A stretch of DNA of 39,322 nucleotides from Alphaproteobacteria bacterium. GTDB taxonomy: Bacteria > Pseudomonadota > Alphaproteobacteria > GCA-2731375. Position 1 is the first letter of the stretch. Each line of letters opens with the position of its first letter. The stretch covers positions 1 through 39,322 of the forward strand of contig JASLMY010000016.1 of NCBI GenBank assembly GCA_030746295.1, written 5' to 3'. A model generated the notes under the pieces. It saw only the letters and a list, made by a program, of their open reading frames with translations, made no database searches and was not told the DNA's origin. Shown here one piece after another: positions 7,971 through 15,926 of the stretch. The position numbers and the translations under genes are program-made.

Positions 7971-8918
7971 TCAGGCCGGCGGCAGCTTTTCGAGCTCTTC
8001 CTCCAGCTCGGGCAGGGCCTTGAAGAGGTCGGCGACCAGGCCAAAGTCGGCGACCTGGAAGATCGGCGCCTCCTCGTCCTTGTTGATGGCGACGATCACC
8101 TTGCTGTCCTTCATGCCCGCCAGGTGCTGGATGGCGCCGGAGATGCCGACCGCGACGTAGAGCTCGGGCGCCACCACCTTGCCGGTCTGGCCGACCTGGA
8201 ACTCGTTCGGCACGAAGCCGGCGTCGACCGCGGCGCGGCTGGCGCCGACGGCCGCACCCAGCTTGTCGGCGACGGCGTAGATCAGCGGGAAGTTGTCACC
8301 CGACTGCATGCCGCGGCCGCCCGAGACCACGATCCGGGCCGAGACCAGCTCGGGCCGCTCGCTCTTGGAGAGTTCTTGGCCGACGAAGCTCGACAGGCCG
8401 GGGTCGGCGGCCCCGTCGACCGCCTCGATCGCGGCACTACCGCCTTCCAGCGCCGCCTTGGCGAAGGCGGTGGTGCGCACGGTGATGACCTTGAGCGCAT
8501 CCGTCGACTGTACCGTCGCCATGGCGTTGCCGGCATAGATCGGGCGGACGAAGGTATCGGCGCCCTGGACCTCGACGATCTCGGAGATTTGGCTCACGTC
8601 CTTCATGGCGGCGAGGCGCGGCATGAAGTTCTTGCCGTCGGTGTTGGCCACCGCCAGGATCGCCGAATAGCCGTCGGCGAGGCCTGCCAGTAGGGCCGCC
8701 ATGGGCTCGGCCAGCATCTCCGCGTAGTGGGCTGCGTCGGCCACCAGCACCTTGGCGACACCCTCGATGCCGGCGCCTGACTCGGCGGCGGCGGCGCAAT
8801 TGCTACCGGCGACCAGCATGTGGACGTCTGGATCGAGCGCCAACGCGGCGGTGACGACACTCGCCGTGCCGGGGCGGACCTCGCCATTGTCGTGATCGGC
8901 TACAACCAGGACCGCCAT
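7971..8918 (-). CDS. etfA: Electron transfer flavoprotein subunit alpha
   Basis: 315 residues, usual length. Together with EtfB it carries electrons from acyl-CoA and other dehydrogenases to ETF-ubiquinone oxidoreductase. The C-terminal FAD domain contains [14 protein letters not shown], the [20 protein letters not shown] block and the signature [13 protein letters not shown], then [18 protein letters not shown]. The N-terminus [14 protein letters not shown] is typical. The ATG overlaps the etfB stop as TGATG (8916-8920), so the subunits are translationally coupled. The ETF family's usual SRPxVDAG reads SRAAVDAG here, a mild change near the FAD site. Confidence 0.95.
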   Translation of the reverse strand: MAVLVVADHDNGEVRPGTASVVTAALALDPDVHMLVAGSNCAAAAESGAGIEGVAKVLVADAAHYAEMLAEPMAALLAGLADGYSAILAVANTDGKNFMPRLAAMKDVSQISEIVEVQGADTFVRPIYAGNAMATVQSTDALKVITVRTTAFAKAALEGGSAAIEAVDGAADPGLSSFVGQELSKSERPELVSARIVVSGGRGMQSGDNFPLIYAVADKLGAAVGASRAAVDAGFVPNEFQVGQTGKVVAPELYVAVGISGAIQHLAGMKDSKVIVAINKDEEAPIFQVADFGLVADLFKALPELEEELEKLPPA

Positions 8919-9667
8919 CAGATCACTCCCACGTCGTTTCTGAGCTTGTCGACCAGCTCGGCCACGTTCTCGACCTTGACGCCGGCCTCGCGCTTGGGCG
9001 GCTCCTCGACCTTGAGGACCGTCAGCCTGGGTGCGACGTCGATGCCCAAATCCTCGGGCGACTTCTCGTCGATCGGCTTCTTCTTGGCCTTCATGATGTT
9101 GGGCAGCGAGGCATAGCGGGGCTCGTTCAGGCGCAAGTCCGTCGTTACCACGGTCGGCATGTTCAAGAGCACCGTCTGCAGGCCGCCGTCGACCTCGCGC
9201 ATAACCGAGAGCTTGCCGTCCTGGACCTCGAGCTTGGAGGCGAAGGTGCCCTGCGGCCAGCCCAAGAGCGCGGCCAGCATCTGCCCGGTCTGGTTGCAGT
9301 CGTCGTCGATCGCCTGCTTGCCGAGGATAACCAGCTCGGGCGCCTCGTCGGCGATCACGGCGGCCAGGATCTTGGCGACGTGCAGCGGCTCCAAGGCCGC
9401 CTCGGTCTTGACCAGGATGCCGCGGTCGGCGCCCATCGCCAGCGCCGTGCGGATCGTCTCCTGGCACTGTTGCACGCCGATCGAGATGGCCACGATCTCG
9501 CTGACCGTGCCCGCCTCCTTCATCCGGATCGCCTCTTCGACGGCGATCTCGTCGAAGGGATTCATCGACATTTTCACGTTGTTGAGGTCGACGCCCGTCT
9601 GGTCCGCCTTGACGCGAACCTTGACGTTGTAGTCGACCACCCGCTTGACCGGGACGAGGACTTTCAT
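8918..9667 (-). CDS. etfB: Electron transfer flavoprotein subunit beta
   Basis: 249 residues, the normal length. It opens with [17 protein letters not shown] and has [39 protein letters not shown] and [18 protein letters not shown]. These are the AMP-binding and subunit-interface blocks of housekeeping ETF beta, the beta-oxidation type rather than the FixA bifurcating type. It is followed directly by etfA and preceded by a 180-base gap holding a good promoter candidate. The C-terminal recognition loop ([18 protein letters not shown]) is present. Confidence 0.95.
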   Translation of the reverse strand: MKVLVPVKRVVDYNVKVRVKADQTGVDLNNVKMSMNPFDEIAVEEAIRMKEAGTVSEIVAISIGVQQCQETIRTALAMGADRGILVKTEAALEPLHVAKILAAVIADEAPELVILGKQAIDDDCNQTGQMLAALLGWPQGTFASKLEVQDGKLSVMREVDGGLQTVLLNMPTVVTTDLRLNEPRYASLPNIMKAKKKPIDEKSPEDLGIDVAPRLTVLKVEEPPKREAGVKVENVAELVDKLRNDVGVI

Positions 9668-9766
9668 CTCTCTTTCCTGCTCTGAATGACAGCTGGTGTC
9701 GGCGTGGCGTCGTTACGTCGTGGGATCATGCGACGGCGCCACGTCTCGTCGCCATGATGCGGGCGC

Positions 9767-9795
9767 AAACTAGGCGTAGCCTTGACGGCTGTCAA
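9767..9795 (-). promoter_or_regulatory. Candidate etfBA promoter with an inverted repeat at the -35
   Basis: On the minus strand a perfect TTGACA (9790-9795) is followed after 17 bases by TAGTTT (9767-9772). The -10 match is weak (3 of 6). The -35 box lies inside the inverted repeat TTGAC-GGCT-GTCAA (9782-9795), which could be a regulator site. A 5' untranslated region of about 90 bases is implied. Confidence 0.4.
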
Positions 9796-9847
9796 TGAGT
9801 CGGAAGGGCGTGCGCGGGGCTTGAGACGAGATGCCGCAGCCCCGGCC

Positions 9848-10411
9848 TCAGCGGTTGGCGCCGGGGACCCAGAGGACGTCGCGGGCGCCGTCGTCGTTTA
9901 GGTGGCGGCCGAGGACGAAGAGGTGGTCGGAAAGGCGGTTGACGTATTGCAGGGACTCCGCCGAGACGGTCTCCTCGCCGGCCAGCGCCGCCATCAGCCG
10001 CTCGGCCCGCCGGACCACGGTACGGGCCAGATGGAGCTCTGCCGCGGCCGCCGTCCCGCCCGGCAGGATGAATGATTCCAGGGGCTTCAGCTGTGCGTTC
10101 AGGGCGTCGATCTCGGCTTCCAGCCGGTCCACCTGCGCCGCCGTGACACGGAGCGCGCCTTCGGCCTTGCGGCCTTCCGCCGGGGTTGCCAAGTCGGCGC
10201 CGAGGTCGAAGAGGTCGTTCTGAATTCGGCCCAGCATGGCGTCGGCATCGCCATCCGTGTGCAGTCGTGCCAGGCCGATCACCGCGTTTGCCTCGTCGAC
10301 GGTGCCGTAGGACTCGATCCTGAGGGCGTGCTTCGCCACCCGGCTGCCGTCGCCGAGGCTGGTCTCGCCCTTGTCGCCGCCCCGGGTGTAGATTTTCGTC
10401 AATCGGACCAT
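9848..10411 (-). CDS. PduO-type cob(I)alamin/cob(I)yrinate adenosyltransferase
   Basis: 187 residues. It transfers the adenosyl group of ATP to reduced corrinoid to make the coenzyme B12 form. The N-terminal ATP motif YTRGGDKGETSLGDGSRVAK, the YGTVDEANAVIGLAR block, LESFILPGG and the arginine-rich helix ARTVVRRAERLM are diagnostic of the PduO-type three-subunit four-helix-bundle enzyme. It begins 21 bases downstream of the twin-transmembrane gene on the same strand and precedes etfBA. That context is shared by several alphaproteobacteria, as I recall. The likely role is to supply adenosylcobalamin to enzymes such as methylmalonyl-CoA mutase. Confidence 0.93.
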   Translation of the reverse strand: MVRLTKIYTRGGDKGETSLGDGSRVAKHALRIESYGTVDEANAVIGLARLHTDGDADAMLGRIQNDLFDLGADLATPAEGRKAEGALRVTAAQVDRLEAEIDALNAQLKPLESFILPGGTAAAAELHLARTVVRRAERLMAALAGEETVSAESLQYVNRLSDHLFVLGRHLNDDGARDVLWVPGANR

Positions 10412-10432
10412 GGCTGCGGTTACCTCGGGTTG

Positions 10433-10636
10433 TCAGCTCCGGCCCTGGCTCAGAACCATGAAGAGAACGATGATCGCAAGGGCGGCGAACTGCAGCCCGA
10501 CCCGCCAGCGCATCAGCTTGTTCGAGCGCAGGCTCGCGCTGGCCCCGCCCCGGGCCATGTTGATGACGCCGAAGAGCAGGACCCCGGCGATCGCGACCAG
10601 CGCGAACCCGAGCAGATAGGAAAGCAGCTCATCCAT
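10433..10636 (-). CDS. Twin-transmembrane small membrane protein (HIG1-like)
   Basis: 67 residues with two hydrophobic helices, about residues 7-26 (LLGFALVAIAGVLLFGVINM) and 47-63 (LQFAALAIIVLFMVLSQ). They are joined by a basic loop with ARGG and RSNKLMRWRVG. The loop matches the 'MARGG...NKLMRxRVxxQ' pattern of the bacterial twin-transmembrane/HIG1-like proteins, which sit in the inner membrane and whose role is not established. It is first in a unit with the adenosyltransferase gene and, further on, etfBA. Confidence 0.85.
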   Translation of the reverse strand: MDELLSYLLGFALVAIAGVLLFGVINMARGGASASLRSNKLMRWRVGLQFAALAIIVLFMVLSQGRS

Positions 10637-10890
10637 GTCCCGTCCCCATGGCGCCAGTCTGGGGCCGCCCAGTCCGGGCCGTCAAGCATGGGGCGTCCAG
10701 GCCCGGTCGCGCCGCGGCGGCGCTCACGGATGGTTGATCGCTCTTTTTCCGTTGCGGTGATGGCCATCACTTCCCTTCGGCCCGTTTCACCCCAAATTAT
10801 CTTGCATAGGCGGCTCGTACTGCCGCCCCGGCGAAAGCCGGAACACCCGTCGAAAAGGCAAGTAGCGTAACTGTACAGAGTCCGAGCCAA

Positions 10891-10961
10891 GCGCCGGTTC
10901 CCCCCTCCCGCCGGCGCCCCTTCGACCCGGCCGTCGCCAGGCGGCCGGGTCGCGCATTTTT
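10891..10961 (+). ncRNA. Candidate small RNA: C-rich-loop hairpin plus intrinsic terminator
   Basis: Hairpin 1 is GCGCCGG (10891-10897), loop TTCCCCCCTCCCG, CCGGCGC (10911-10917). Its loop is pyrimidine-rich and complementary to Shine-Dalgarno sequences. Hairpin 2 is the terminator described separately. Hairpins with CCUCCC-type loops are known from alphaproteobacterial sRNAs (the alpha-r15 and 'cuckoo'/CcsR families). The true 5' end lies upstream of 10891 and was not identified, and no promoter is evident, so the call is tentative. Confidence 0.3.
10923..10961 (+). terminator. Strong intrinsic terminator without an upstream plus-strand gene
   Basis: A perfect 11-base-pair stem CGACCCGGCCG / CGGCCGGGTCG with an 8-base loop (TCGCCAGG) is followed by CGCATTTTT. 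The T-run fits the plus strand only. The nearest plus-strand gene upstream ends at 7217, so it must end a short unannotated transcript or insulate the ACT-like gene. Confidence 0.6.
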
Positions 10962-10982
10962 GGCCTACCCACTTAGGAAACC

Positions 10983-11011
10983 TCGACTCTCGGGCCGGCT
11001 CGGCCTATATT
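10983..11011 (+). promoter_or_regulatory. Candidate promoter for the ACT-like gene
   Basis: TCGACT (10983-10988), a 17-base spacer and TATATT (11006-11011) match the sigma-70 boxes at 4 and 5 of 6 positions. Transcription would start near 11018, exactly at the ATG of a 50-codon reading frame and about 127 bases before the ACT-like gene. Confidence 0.45.
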
Positions 11012-11144
11012 CTCGCCATGTCGACGATTTGGACATTCGCCGGGGCCTTGGCCTTGGAGATCGGACGAATTACCGGCCCGACCGCGTGCCGTGGTCGGGA
11101 TACGCAATCGTTCTCGTTCGATCAGCCAAGAAAGTCCAATCGTC

Positions 11145-11441
11145 ATGACCTATCCCCTTTCCGAGCCTAGAGAGGCGCTCGCCGCGCCGGCTGCTGCGGC
11201 CGGGCTCAGCCGCTTCTCCGTCCGCGCCGTCGCCGAGCCCTCGGTACTGCCGCGCGTCGTCGAGCTCTTCACGCTTCGCGATCTCTTGCCGGCGAGCGTC
11301 CGTTGCGAGCACCACGTGGCGGAGGGCGGGCTCGGCATCGATCTCGTGGTCCAAGGCCTGACCGCGCAGCAGGCCGACCATCTGGCGAGCCGCATGCGCA
11401 CCTTCCCGACCGTGACCGGCGTCCTCTTGCGGCACGAGTGA
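11145..11441 (+). CDS. Small ACT-domain-like protein (IlvM/IlvN-like)
   Basis: 98 residues. From about residue 23 (RFSVRAVAEPSVLPRVVELF) the order is strand, helix, strand (VRCEHHVAEGGLGIDLVVQG), helix (AQQADHLASRMRTF) and a final strand (VTGVLLRHE). That is the beta-alpha-beta-beta-alpha-beta plan of ACT domains. 'VLPRVVELFTLRDLLPASVRCE' resembles the small regulatory subunit of acetolactate synthase. No catalytic synthase subunit or other amino-acid enzyme is beside it, so the ligand and partner are unknown. The start is the ATG of MTYPLSEPRE; only a weak purine stretch (AAGAAAG) precedes it. The stop is 10 bases from the convergent gluQ stop. Confidence 0.65.
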   Translation: MTYPLSEPREALAAPAAAAGLSRFSVRAVAEPSVLPRVVELFTLRDLLPASVRCEHHVAEGGLGIDLVVQGLTAQQADHLASRMRTFPTVTGVLLRHE

Positions 11442-11451
11442 GGGCGTCGCC

Positions 11452-12291
11452 TCAATCGAGGCCGAGCCGGTGGCGGATCTCCGCCGGCGTGACGCCCGCC
11501 TCGCGGAGGTCGGCCAGCGTGCCGCCGCCCTGGCGCTTGGCGAGCCGGCGGCCGTCGGGATCCTGGACCAGACGGTGGTGGTGGTAGTCGGGCACGGCAT
11601 AGCCGAGGAGGCCCTGCAGCAGGCGGTGCACGTCGGTCGCGGGCACCAGGTCCTCGCCCCGCGTCACCAGCGTCACCCCTTGCAGATGGTCGTCGACCGT
11701 CACCGCCAAGTGGTAGCTCGTCGGCACGTCCTTGCGGGCGAGCACGACGTCGCCGAGCCGTTCCGGCCGGGCCTCGATCCGGCCCCGCTCGGCATCGTGC
11801 CAGGTCAAGGCGCCGTCGCAGAGGCCGCGAGCCGTGGCGATGTCGAGCCGGAGCGCGAAGGCGCGGCCGGCATCGCGCCGGGCCTCGACCTCAGGCGTCG
11901 GTAGGCCGCGGCAGGTGCCGGGATAGAGCGGACCCTCGGGTCCGTGCGGTGCGGAGGGGCTGCGCGCGACCTCGGCCGCGATCTCTTTGCGGGTGCAGAA
12001 GCAGGGGTAGACGACGCCCAGCGCTTCCAGCCGTTCGAGCGCCCGGGCATAGTCGGCGAAATGATCCGACTGGCGTCTGACCGGGGTCTCCCAATCCAAG
12101 CCCAGCCAGGCGAGGTCGGCCAGGATCGCCGCCTCGAACTCGGGCCGGGCCCGGCCCTGGTCGATATCCTCGATGCGGAGCAGGAAGCGCCCGCCCTGCC
12201 GCCTGGCCGCGTCGTGGGCGAAGAGGGCGGCGTAGGCGTGGCCCAGGTGCAAGGGGCCGTTGGGGCTTGGCGCGAAGCGGGTTACCACCAT
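11452..12291 (-). CDS. gluQ: Glutamyl-Q tRNA(Asp) synthetase
   Basis: 279 residues, which is the length of GluQRS and about half a normal GluRS because the anticodon-binding domain is missing. It glutamylates queuosine at position 34 of tRNA(Asp). The HIGH-type motif is in APSPNGPLHLGHAYAAL and the KMSKS-type motif is GRRLAKRQGG. The zinc site is YPCFCTRKE with YPGTC further on. LLRIEDIDQGRA and ARKDVPTSYHLAVTVDD are conserved. The start is the ATG of MVVTRFAPSPNG, since the synthetase fold begins there. It is divergent from the hydroxyacyl-CoA dehydrogenase gene across 86 bases. Confidence 0.94.
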   Translation of the reverse strand: MVVTRFAPSPNGPLHLGHAYAALFAHDAARRQGGRFLLRIEDIDQGRARPEFEAAILADLAWLGLDWETPVRRQSDHFADYARALERLEALGVVYPCFCTRKEIAAEVARSPSAPHGPEGPLYPGTCRGLPTPEVEARRDAGRAFALRLDIATARGLCDGALTWHDAERGRIEARPERLGDVVLARKDVPTSYHLAVTVDDHLQGVTLVTRGEDLVPATDVHRLLQGLLGYAVPDYHHHRLVQDPDGRRLAKRQGGGTLADLREAGVTPAEIRHRLGLD

Positions 12292-12377
12292 AGCATCCCT
12301 GTTGCGCCAGCCGGCCAGGCTTGTCAACTCGAGGCCAGCGGCCCGCCGGCGCCGGTATCAGGAAGGCGGAGGAAGCG

Positions 12378-13274
12378 ATGACGGCGAGCGAGATCAGAGT
12401 AATGGTGGCCGGCAGCGGGGTGATGGGCGGCGGGATTGCCAGGAGCTTCGCCGCTGCCGGCATTCCGACCGCCATCTTGAGCCGCAAGCCTGAGGCGGTG
12501 ACAAGCCCGGACCCGGCCGTTGCCATTCTGGGCGAGCTGCCGGAGGCGGCGCCCGAGCTCGTCATCGAATCGGTGCCCGAGGTCATGGACCTCAAGCTCG
12601 AGCTCTACCGGCGTATCGAGACGCGCTGGGACGGCGCACCGGTGCTCGCCTCCAACACCTCGGGATTGCCGCTGCAGGAGCTGGCGGGGCACCTAGCCCA
12701 TCCCGAGCGCTTTTGCGGCATCCACTACTTCCAACCCGCCGACATCGCGCCGATGGTCGAGATTGCCCGGGTCGCCCAGTCCACGGACGCGACGATGCGG
12801 ACCGCGATCTCGTTGGTCGAAGCCTCGGGTAAGATGACGGTGGTGTTGGCCGAGCCGGTGCCGGGGCTGCTGATCAACCGCCTGCAGCACGCGATTTTGA
12901 ACGAGGCCTACCGCCTGATCGAGGCCGGCATCACCAGCGCGGTCGACGTCGACCGGGCCGCCAAGCACATGCTGGGGCCCCGGATGTGCGTCACCGGCCT
13001 TATCGAGCAGAAGGACCTCTCCGGCATCGATACCCATGCCCGGGCGCAAGCCGCGATCGTGCCGCATCTCTATCACGAGGCGGTGCCGAGCCCGGTGATC
13101 ATGGACAAGCTCGAGCGGAACGAGCTCGGCACGAAGACCGGGACCGGCTTTTACGACTGGCGCCAGATGGACATCGCCGGCTATCGCGGCTGGGCCGAGG
13201 ACCTGTTGGGCCGGCTGATCCGCTTCATCGAGGCGGAGCGCCGCCCGCAGCCGCCGGCAGCCGATGGCGACTGA
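12378..13274 (+). CDS. 3-hydroxyacyl-CoA dehydrogenase family oxidoreductase
   Basis: 298 residues. An N-terminal NAD-binding Rossmann fold contains GSGVMGGGIARSFAAAG. The SNTSGLPLQELA block follows, then the catalytic region GIHYFQPADIAPMVEI with the His/Glu pair, and the helical C-terminal domain PGLLINRLQHAILNEAYRLIEAG. It reduces or oxidises a 3-hydroxyacyl group with NAD. HYFQPADIAPMVEI departs from the HFFNP form of fatty-acid enzymes, so a branched or non-fatty substrate is possible. GGAGGAAGCG precedes the ATG. The stop overlaps the start of the glycosylase gene by 11 bases. Confidence 0.88.
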   Translation: MTASEIRVMVAGSGVMGGGIARSFAAAGIPTAILSRKPEAVTSPDPAVAILGELPEAAPELVIESVPEVMDLKLELYRRIETRWDGAPVLASNTSGLPLQELAGHLAHPERFCGIHYFQPADIAPMVEIARVAQSTDATMRTAISLVEASGKMTVVLAEPVPGLLINRLQHAILNEAYRLIEAGITSAVDVDRAAKHMLGPRMCVTGLIEQKDLSGIDTHARAQAAIVPHLYHEAVPSPVIMDKLERNELGTKTGTGFYDWRQMDIAGYRGWAEDLLGRLIRFIEAERRPQPPAADGD

Positions 13275-13917
13275 CAAGGCGCGGCAAGCCAGGGCCCGAC
13301 GGCGCCTGAGGCAGGGCGTGGCCGAGCTCTCGGCCCTGGACCCGGACCTGGGCGCCATCGCCGACCGGCACGGCCTGCCGCCGACGCGGCTGCGGCCGGA
13401 AGGCTTCGAGACGCTCTTCAAGATCGTCGTCCAGCAGCAGGTCTCGCTGGCCTCGGGCGCCGCCATCTGGCGCCGCTTGGAGGACGGCTTGGATGGCGCC
13501 AATGCGGGTGCGGTGCAGGCGGCCACGGCCGAAGACTTGCGTGCCATGGGGCTCAGCCGGCAAAAGGCCCGCTACGCCCATGCCTTGGCCGAAGCGGTGC
13601 TAGACGGCGCGCTCGACCTTGCCGGATTGGACAAGCTCGACGACGAAGCCGCGATCGCGCAGCTGACCCAAGTCACGGGCATTGGCCGCTGGACCGCCGA
13701 GATCTATCTTCTTTCCGTTCTGCAGCGCCCCGACGTGTGGCCGGCTGCCGACGTGGCGCTGATGGTGGCGGCCGGTGAGGTCAAGGGCTTGGCGACGCGG
13801 CCCGATGCCAAGGCGCTCGGCCGGCTGGCGGAACCCTGGCGGCCTTGGCGGGCCATCGCGGCGCGGCTGCTTTGGCACTATTATCGCTTTGCCCGGGGCC
13901 GAGATGCCGGGCTCTGA
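13264..13917 (+). CDS. AlkA-like DNA-3-methyladenine glycosylase II
   Basis: 217 residues. It is a HhH-GPD base-excision repair enzyme that removes alkylated purines. Residues 45-65 (GFETLFKIVVQQQVSLASG) give the substrate-pocket helix. The helix-hairpin-helix is LTQVTGIGRWTAEIYLL (134-150), and the catalytic aspartate is D163 in WPAADVALMVA. It lacks the N-terminal beta-sheet domain of E. coli AlkA, as do many short relatives. Its ATG lies inside the end of the hydroxyacyl-CoA dehydrogenase gene, suggesting co-transcription, and a serine hydrolase follows. Confidence 0.9.
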   Translation: MATDKARQARARRRLRQGVAELSALDPDLGAIADRHGLPPTRLRPEGFETLFKIVVQQQVSLASGAAIWRRLEDGLDGANAGAVQAATAEDLRAMGLSRQKARYAHALAEAVLDGALDLAGLDKLDDEAAIAQLTQVTGIGRWTAEIYLLSVLQRPDVWPAADVALMVAAGEVKGLATRPDAKALGRLAEPWRPWRAIAARLLWHYYRFARGRDAGL

Positions 13918-13959
13918 GCCGCCACGGGCATCGTTGTCGGCACGAGACGGGGGAATGAG

Positions 13960-14643
13960 TTGAGCCATATCGTAGACCTGGACGGACCCAGGCTGGTGCC
14001 GGCCTCGGGCGGGCCGGCGCGCCAATTGGTGCTGCTGCTGCACGGTTACGGCGCCGATGGCGAGGACTTGATCGCGCTGGCGCCGCATTTGGCCCAGGTC
14101 CTGCCCGAGGCCGCCTTCGTCGCCCCGCACGCGCCCGAGCCCTGCGCCCAGCAGCCGATGGGCCGGCAGTGGTGGGGCATCGAGACCTTCAGTCGCCAGG
14201 AGCGCTTCCTCGGCGCCCGAGCCGCCGCCCCGGTTCTCGACGCCTTCATCGACGCCGAGCTGGCACGCCACGGTCTGGACGAGAGCAAGATGGCCCTGGT
14301 CGGCTTTTCCCAAGGCACGATGATGGCGCTCCAGGTCGGCCCCAGGCGCGAGCGGCCGCCGGCGGGCATCATCGGCTTTTCCGGCGCCCTGGTGGCGCCC
14401 GAGCGCCTGGTCGACGAGGTTCGCAGCCGGCCGCCGGTACTGTTGATCCACGGCGACCGCGACGAGCTGGTGCCGGCGGAATCGACGCTCGAGGCCGCCG
14501 AGGGCCTCGCCGCCGCGGGTATCGCGGTGGAGTGGCATTTCGGCCAAGGCTTCGGGCATACGATCGCCCCCGACGGCCTCCGCCTCGGCACCGCTTTCCT
14601 CGCCCGCGCGCTCGGTGTCAGCGACGGCGAGGCATATATGTAG
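13960..14643 (+). CDS. Phospholipase/carboxylesterase family alpha/beta hydrolase
   Basis: 227 residues. It is a cytosolic serine hydrolase with nucleophile S117 in LVGFSQGTMMAL, D168 in IHGDRDELVPAEST and H200 in FGQGFGHTIAPDGL. LHGYGADGEDLIALAP forms the oxyanion region and RQWWGIE is typical of the family (esterases such as E. coli YpfH). The start is a TTG preceded by GGGGGAATGAG; no in-frame ATG fits the domain. The physiological ester is unknown. It follows the glycosylase gene after 42 bases. Confidence 0.88.
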   Translation: MSHIVDLDGPRLVPASGGPARQLVLLLHGYGADGEDLIALAPHLAQVLPEAAFVAPHAPEPCAQQPMGRQWWGIETFSRQERFLGARAAAPVLDAFIDAELARHGLDESKMALVGFSQGTMMALQVGPRRERPPAGIIGFSGALVAPERLVDEVRSRPPVLLIHGDRDELVPAESTLEAAEGLAAAGIAVEWHFGQGFGHTIAPDGLRLGTAFLARALGVSDGEAYM

Positions 14644-14764
14644 TGGGCTTGCCGGCGAGCGACGCACCGCATCTGGTATTTCTTCTGGAACTCGATTCGC
14701 TGAGGTGCCACAATTCCGCCGCTGTCCCCGCTTAGGCTGGGGCATTGCTTCGTTCGGGTGAGAC

Positions 14765-15316
14765 ATGAGCCTCGCGACCAACGCCAATCCGGCCCTGGTG
14801 CTGAACGCCGACTACCGGCCGCTGAGCTATTTCCCGCTCTCCACTTGGCAGTGGCAGGACACGGTCAAGGCGGTGTTCCTCGACCGCGTCAACGTGCTGT
14901 CGGAGTACGACCGCGTCGTTCGCTCGCCCGGCTTCCAGATGCGGCTGCCCAGCGTCATCGCGCTCAAGACCTACGTGCAGCCGGCCAAGTACCCGGCCTT
15001 CACCCGCTTCAACCTGTTCCTGCGCGACCGTTTCTCGTGCCAGTACTGCGGCTCGGACGACGACCTCACCTTCGATCACATCCTGCCGCGCAGCCAGGGC
15101 GGGCGCACGACCTGGGAGAACGTCGCTACTGCCTGCGCGCCCTGCAACTTGCGCAAGGGTGGCCGGACGCCGAAGGAAAGCGGCATGCACCCGCACATCA
15201 AGCCGGTGCGCCCGACGGTCTACGAGCTGCACGATCGCGGCCGCGCCTTCCCGCCCAACTTCCTGCACGCCAGCTGGCGCGACTTCCTCTATTGGGACAC
15301 CGAGCTGGAACCCTAG
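14765..15316 (+). CDS. HNH endonuclease family protein
   Basis: 183 residues. The zinc-binding pairs are C92-x2-C95 (SCQYCGSDDD) and C124-x2-C127 (ACAPCNLRK). Between them are D104-H105 in TFDHILPRSQGG and N119 in TWENV, giving the HNH core with a structural zinc. The N-terminus (ALVLNADYRPLSYFPLSTWQ) is that of a conserved group of stand-alone HNH proteins common in Alphaproteobacteria and Cyanobacteria, whose in vivo role is not settled. No methyltransferase or phage gene is nearby, so a restriction or phage packaging role is not indicated. Its stop is 22 bases from the convergent coq7 stop. Confidence 0.9.
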   Translation: MSLATNANPALVLNADYRPLSYFPLSTWQWQDTVKAVFLDRVNVLSEYDRVVRSPGFQMRLPSVIALKTYVQPAKYPAFTRFNLFLRDRFSCQYCGSDDDLTFDHILPRSQGGRTTWENVATACAPCNLRKGGRTPKESGMHPHIKPVRPTVYELHDRGRAFPPNFLHASWRDFLYWDTELEP

Positions 15317-15338
15317 AGCGTCATCCGGCCAAGCCGCC

Positions 15339-15926
15339 TCAAATCCGCTCGGAAAGCCAGATGGCGAGACGGGCGCCGGCGCGGATGGCGCCTTCGAGCG
15401 GGCGGGCGCCCAGCGCCTGCTCGGCCTCGTGCTCCAGCGCGGTCTCCCGGTGGCGGACCTCGTCGTCGCGGAAGGCCAGGATGGTCTCCTTGAGCGCCGC
15501 CTCGTCCGCACCCAGACGGTCTGCCTGGCGTTGGTAGTGGCGGTCGATCTCGGCCTCGACGGCGACGGTGCAGAGCATGGCGTGGCGCTCGCTCATGAGC
15601 GCCGAGCCGGCGCCGAGCAGAAAGCCGGCGGCCCGCCACACGGGCGTCAGCACCGTCGGCCGGACGCCGCGCTCCACCATCATTTCGTTGAAGACCGCCA
15701 GATGCTCCGCCTCGTTCGCCGCCATCTCCTCGACGATCTCGCGGCTTGGCGTGTTGCCCAGCACCGCCAACTGGCCCTCGTAGATCCGGATGGCGCCGAA
15801 CTCGCCGGCCTGGTCGACCCGGATCATACGCGCGGTCTCGGCGGCGACCTCCAGATCGCCCGGCAGGGGCGACCGGGCGGGTGCCGCCGCTGGCTTGGCA
15901 TGCCGACGCTTGCGCGTCGGTCTCAA
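15339..15926 (-). CDS. coq7: COQ7-type demethoxyubiquinone hydroxylase
   Basis: 195 residues. It is a di-iron monooxygenase adding the last ring hydroxyl in ubiquinone synthesis. Iron ligands are visible as E42 (DQAGEFGAIRIYEGQ), E72-x2-H75 (NEAEHLAVF), E124 (TVAVEAEIDRHY) and E156-x2-H159 (DDEVRHRETAL). The first 24 residues are a basic, alanine/proline-rich extension. The start overlaps the dsbB stop by 4 bases (15923-15926), so the two genes are coupled. Confidence 0.95.
   Translation of the reverse strand: MRPTRKRRHAKPAAAPARSPLPGDLEVAAETARMIRVDQAGEFGAIRIYEGQLAVLGNTPSREIVEEMAANEAEHLAVFNEMMVERGVRPTVLTPVWRAAGFLLGAGSALMSERHAMLCTVAVEAEIDRHYQRQADRLGADEAALKETILAFRDDEVRHRETALEHEAEQALGARPLEGAIRAGARLAIWLSERI

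Larger units (their letters stand above)
10637..11144. other. Intergenic region with terminator, possible sRNA and promoter
   Basis: About 508 bases with no convincing conserved gene. It holds the paired hairpins at 10891-10961 on the plus strand, a plus-strand promoter at 10983-11011 and a possible 50-codon leader reading frame at 11018-11170. Other open frames here lack credible composition or starts. The part from 10637 to 10890 shows nothing I can interpret beyond the small hairpin CCGGCGAAAGCCGG. Confidence 0.6.

Noticed and set aside
13600..14787. A 395-codon minus-strand frame opposite the glycosylase/hydrolase genes
   Set aside because: The complementary genes have clear catalytic motifs; this frame has none.
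14765..15316. HNH protein as part of a restriction-modification or phage system
   Set aside because: No methyltransferase, specificity subunit, terminase or other phage gene is present. The conserved N-terminus fits a widely distributed stand-alone family.
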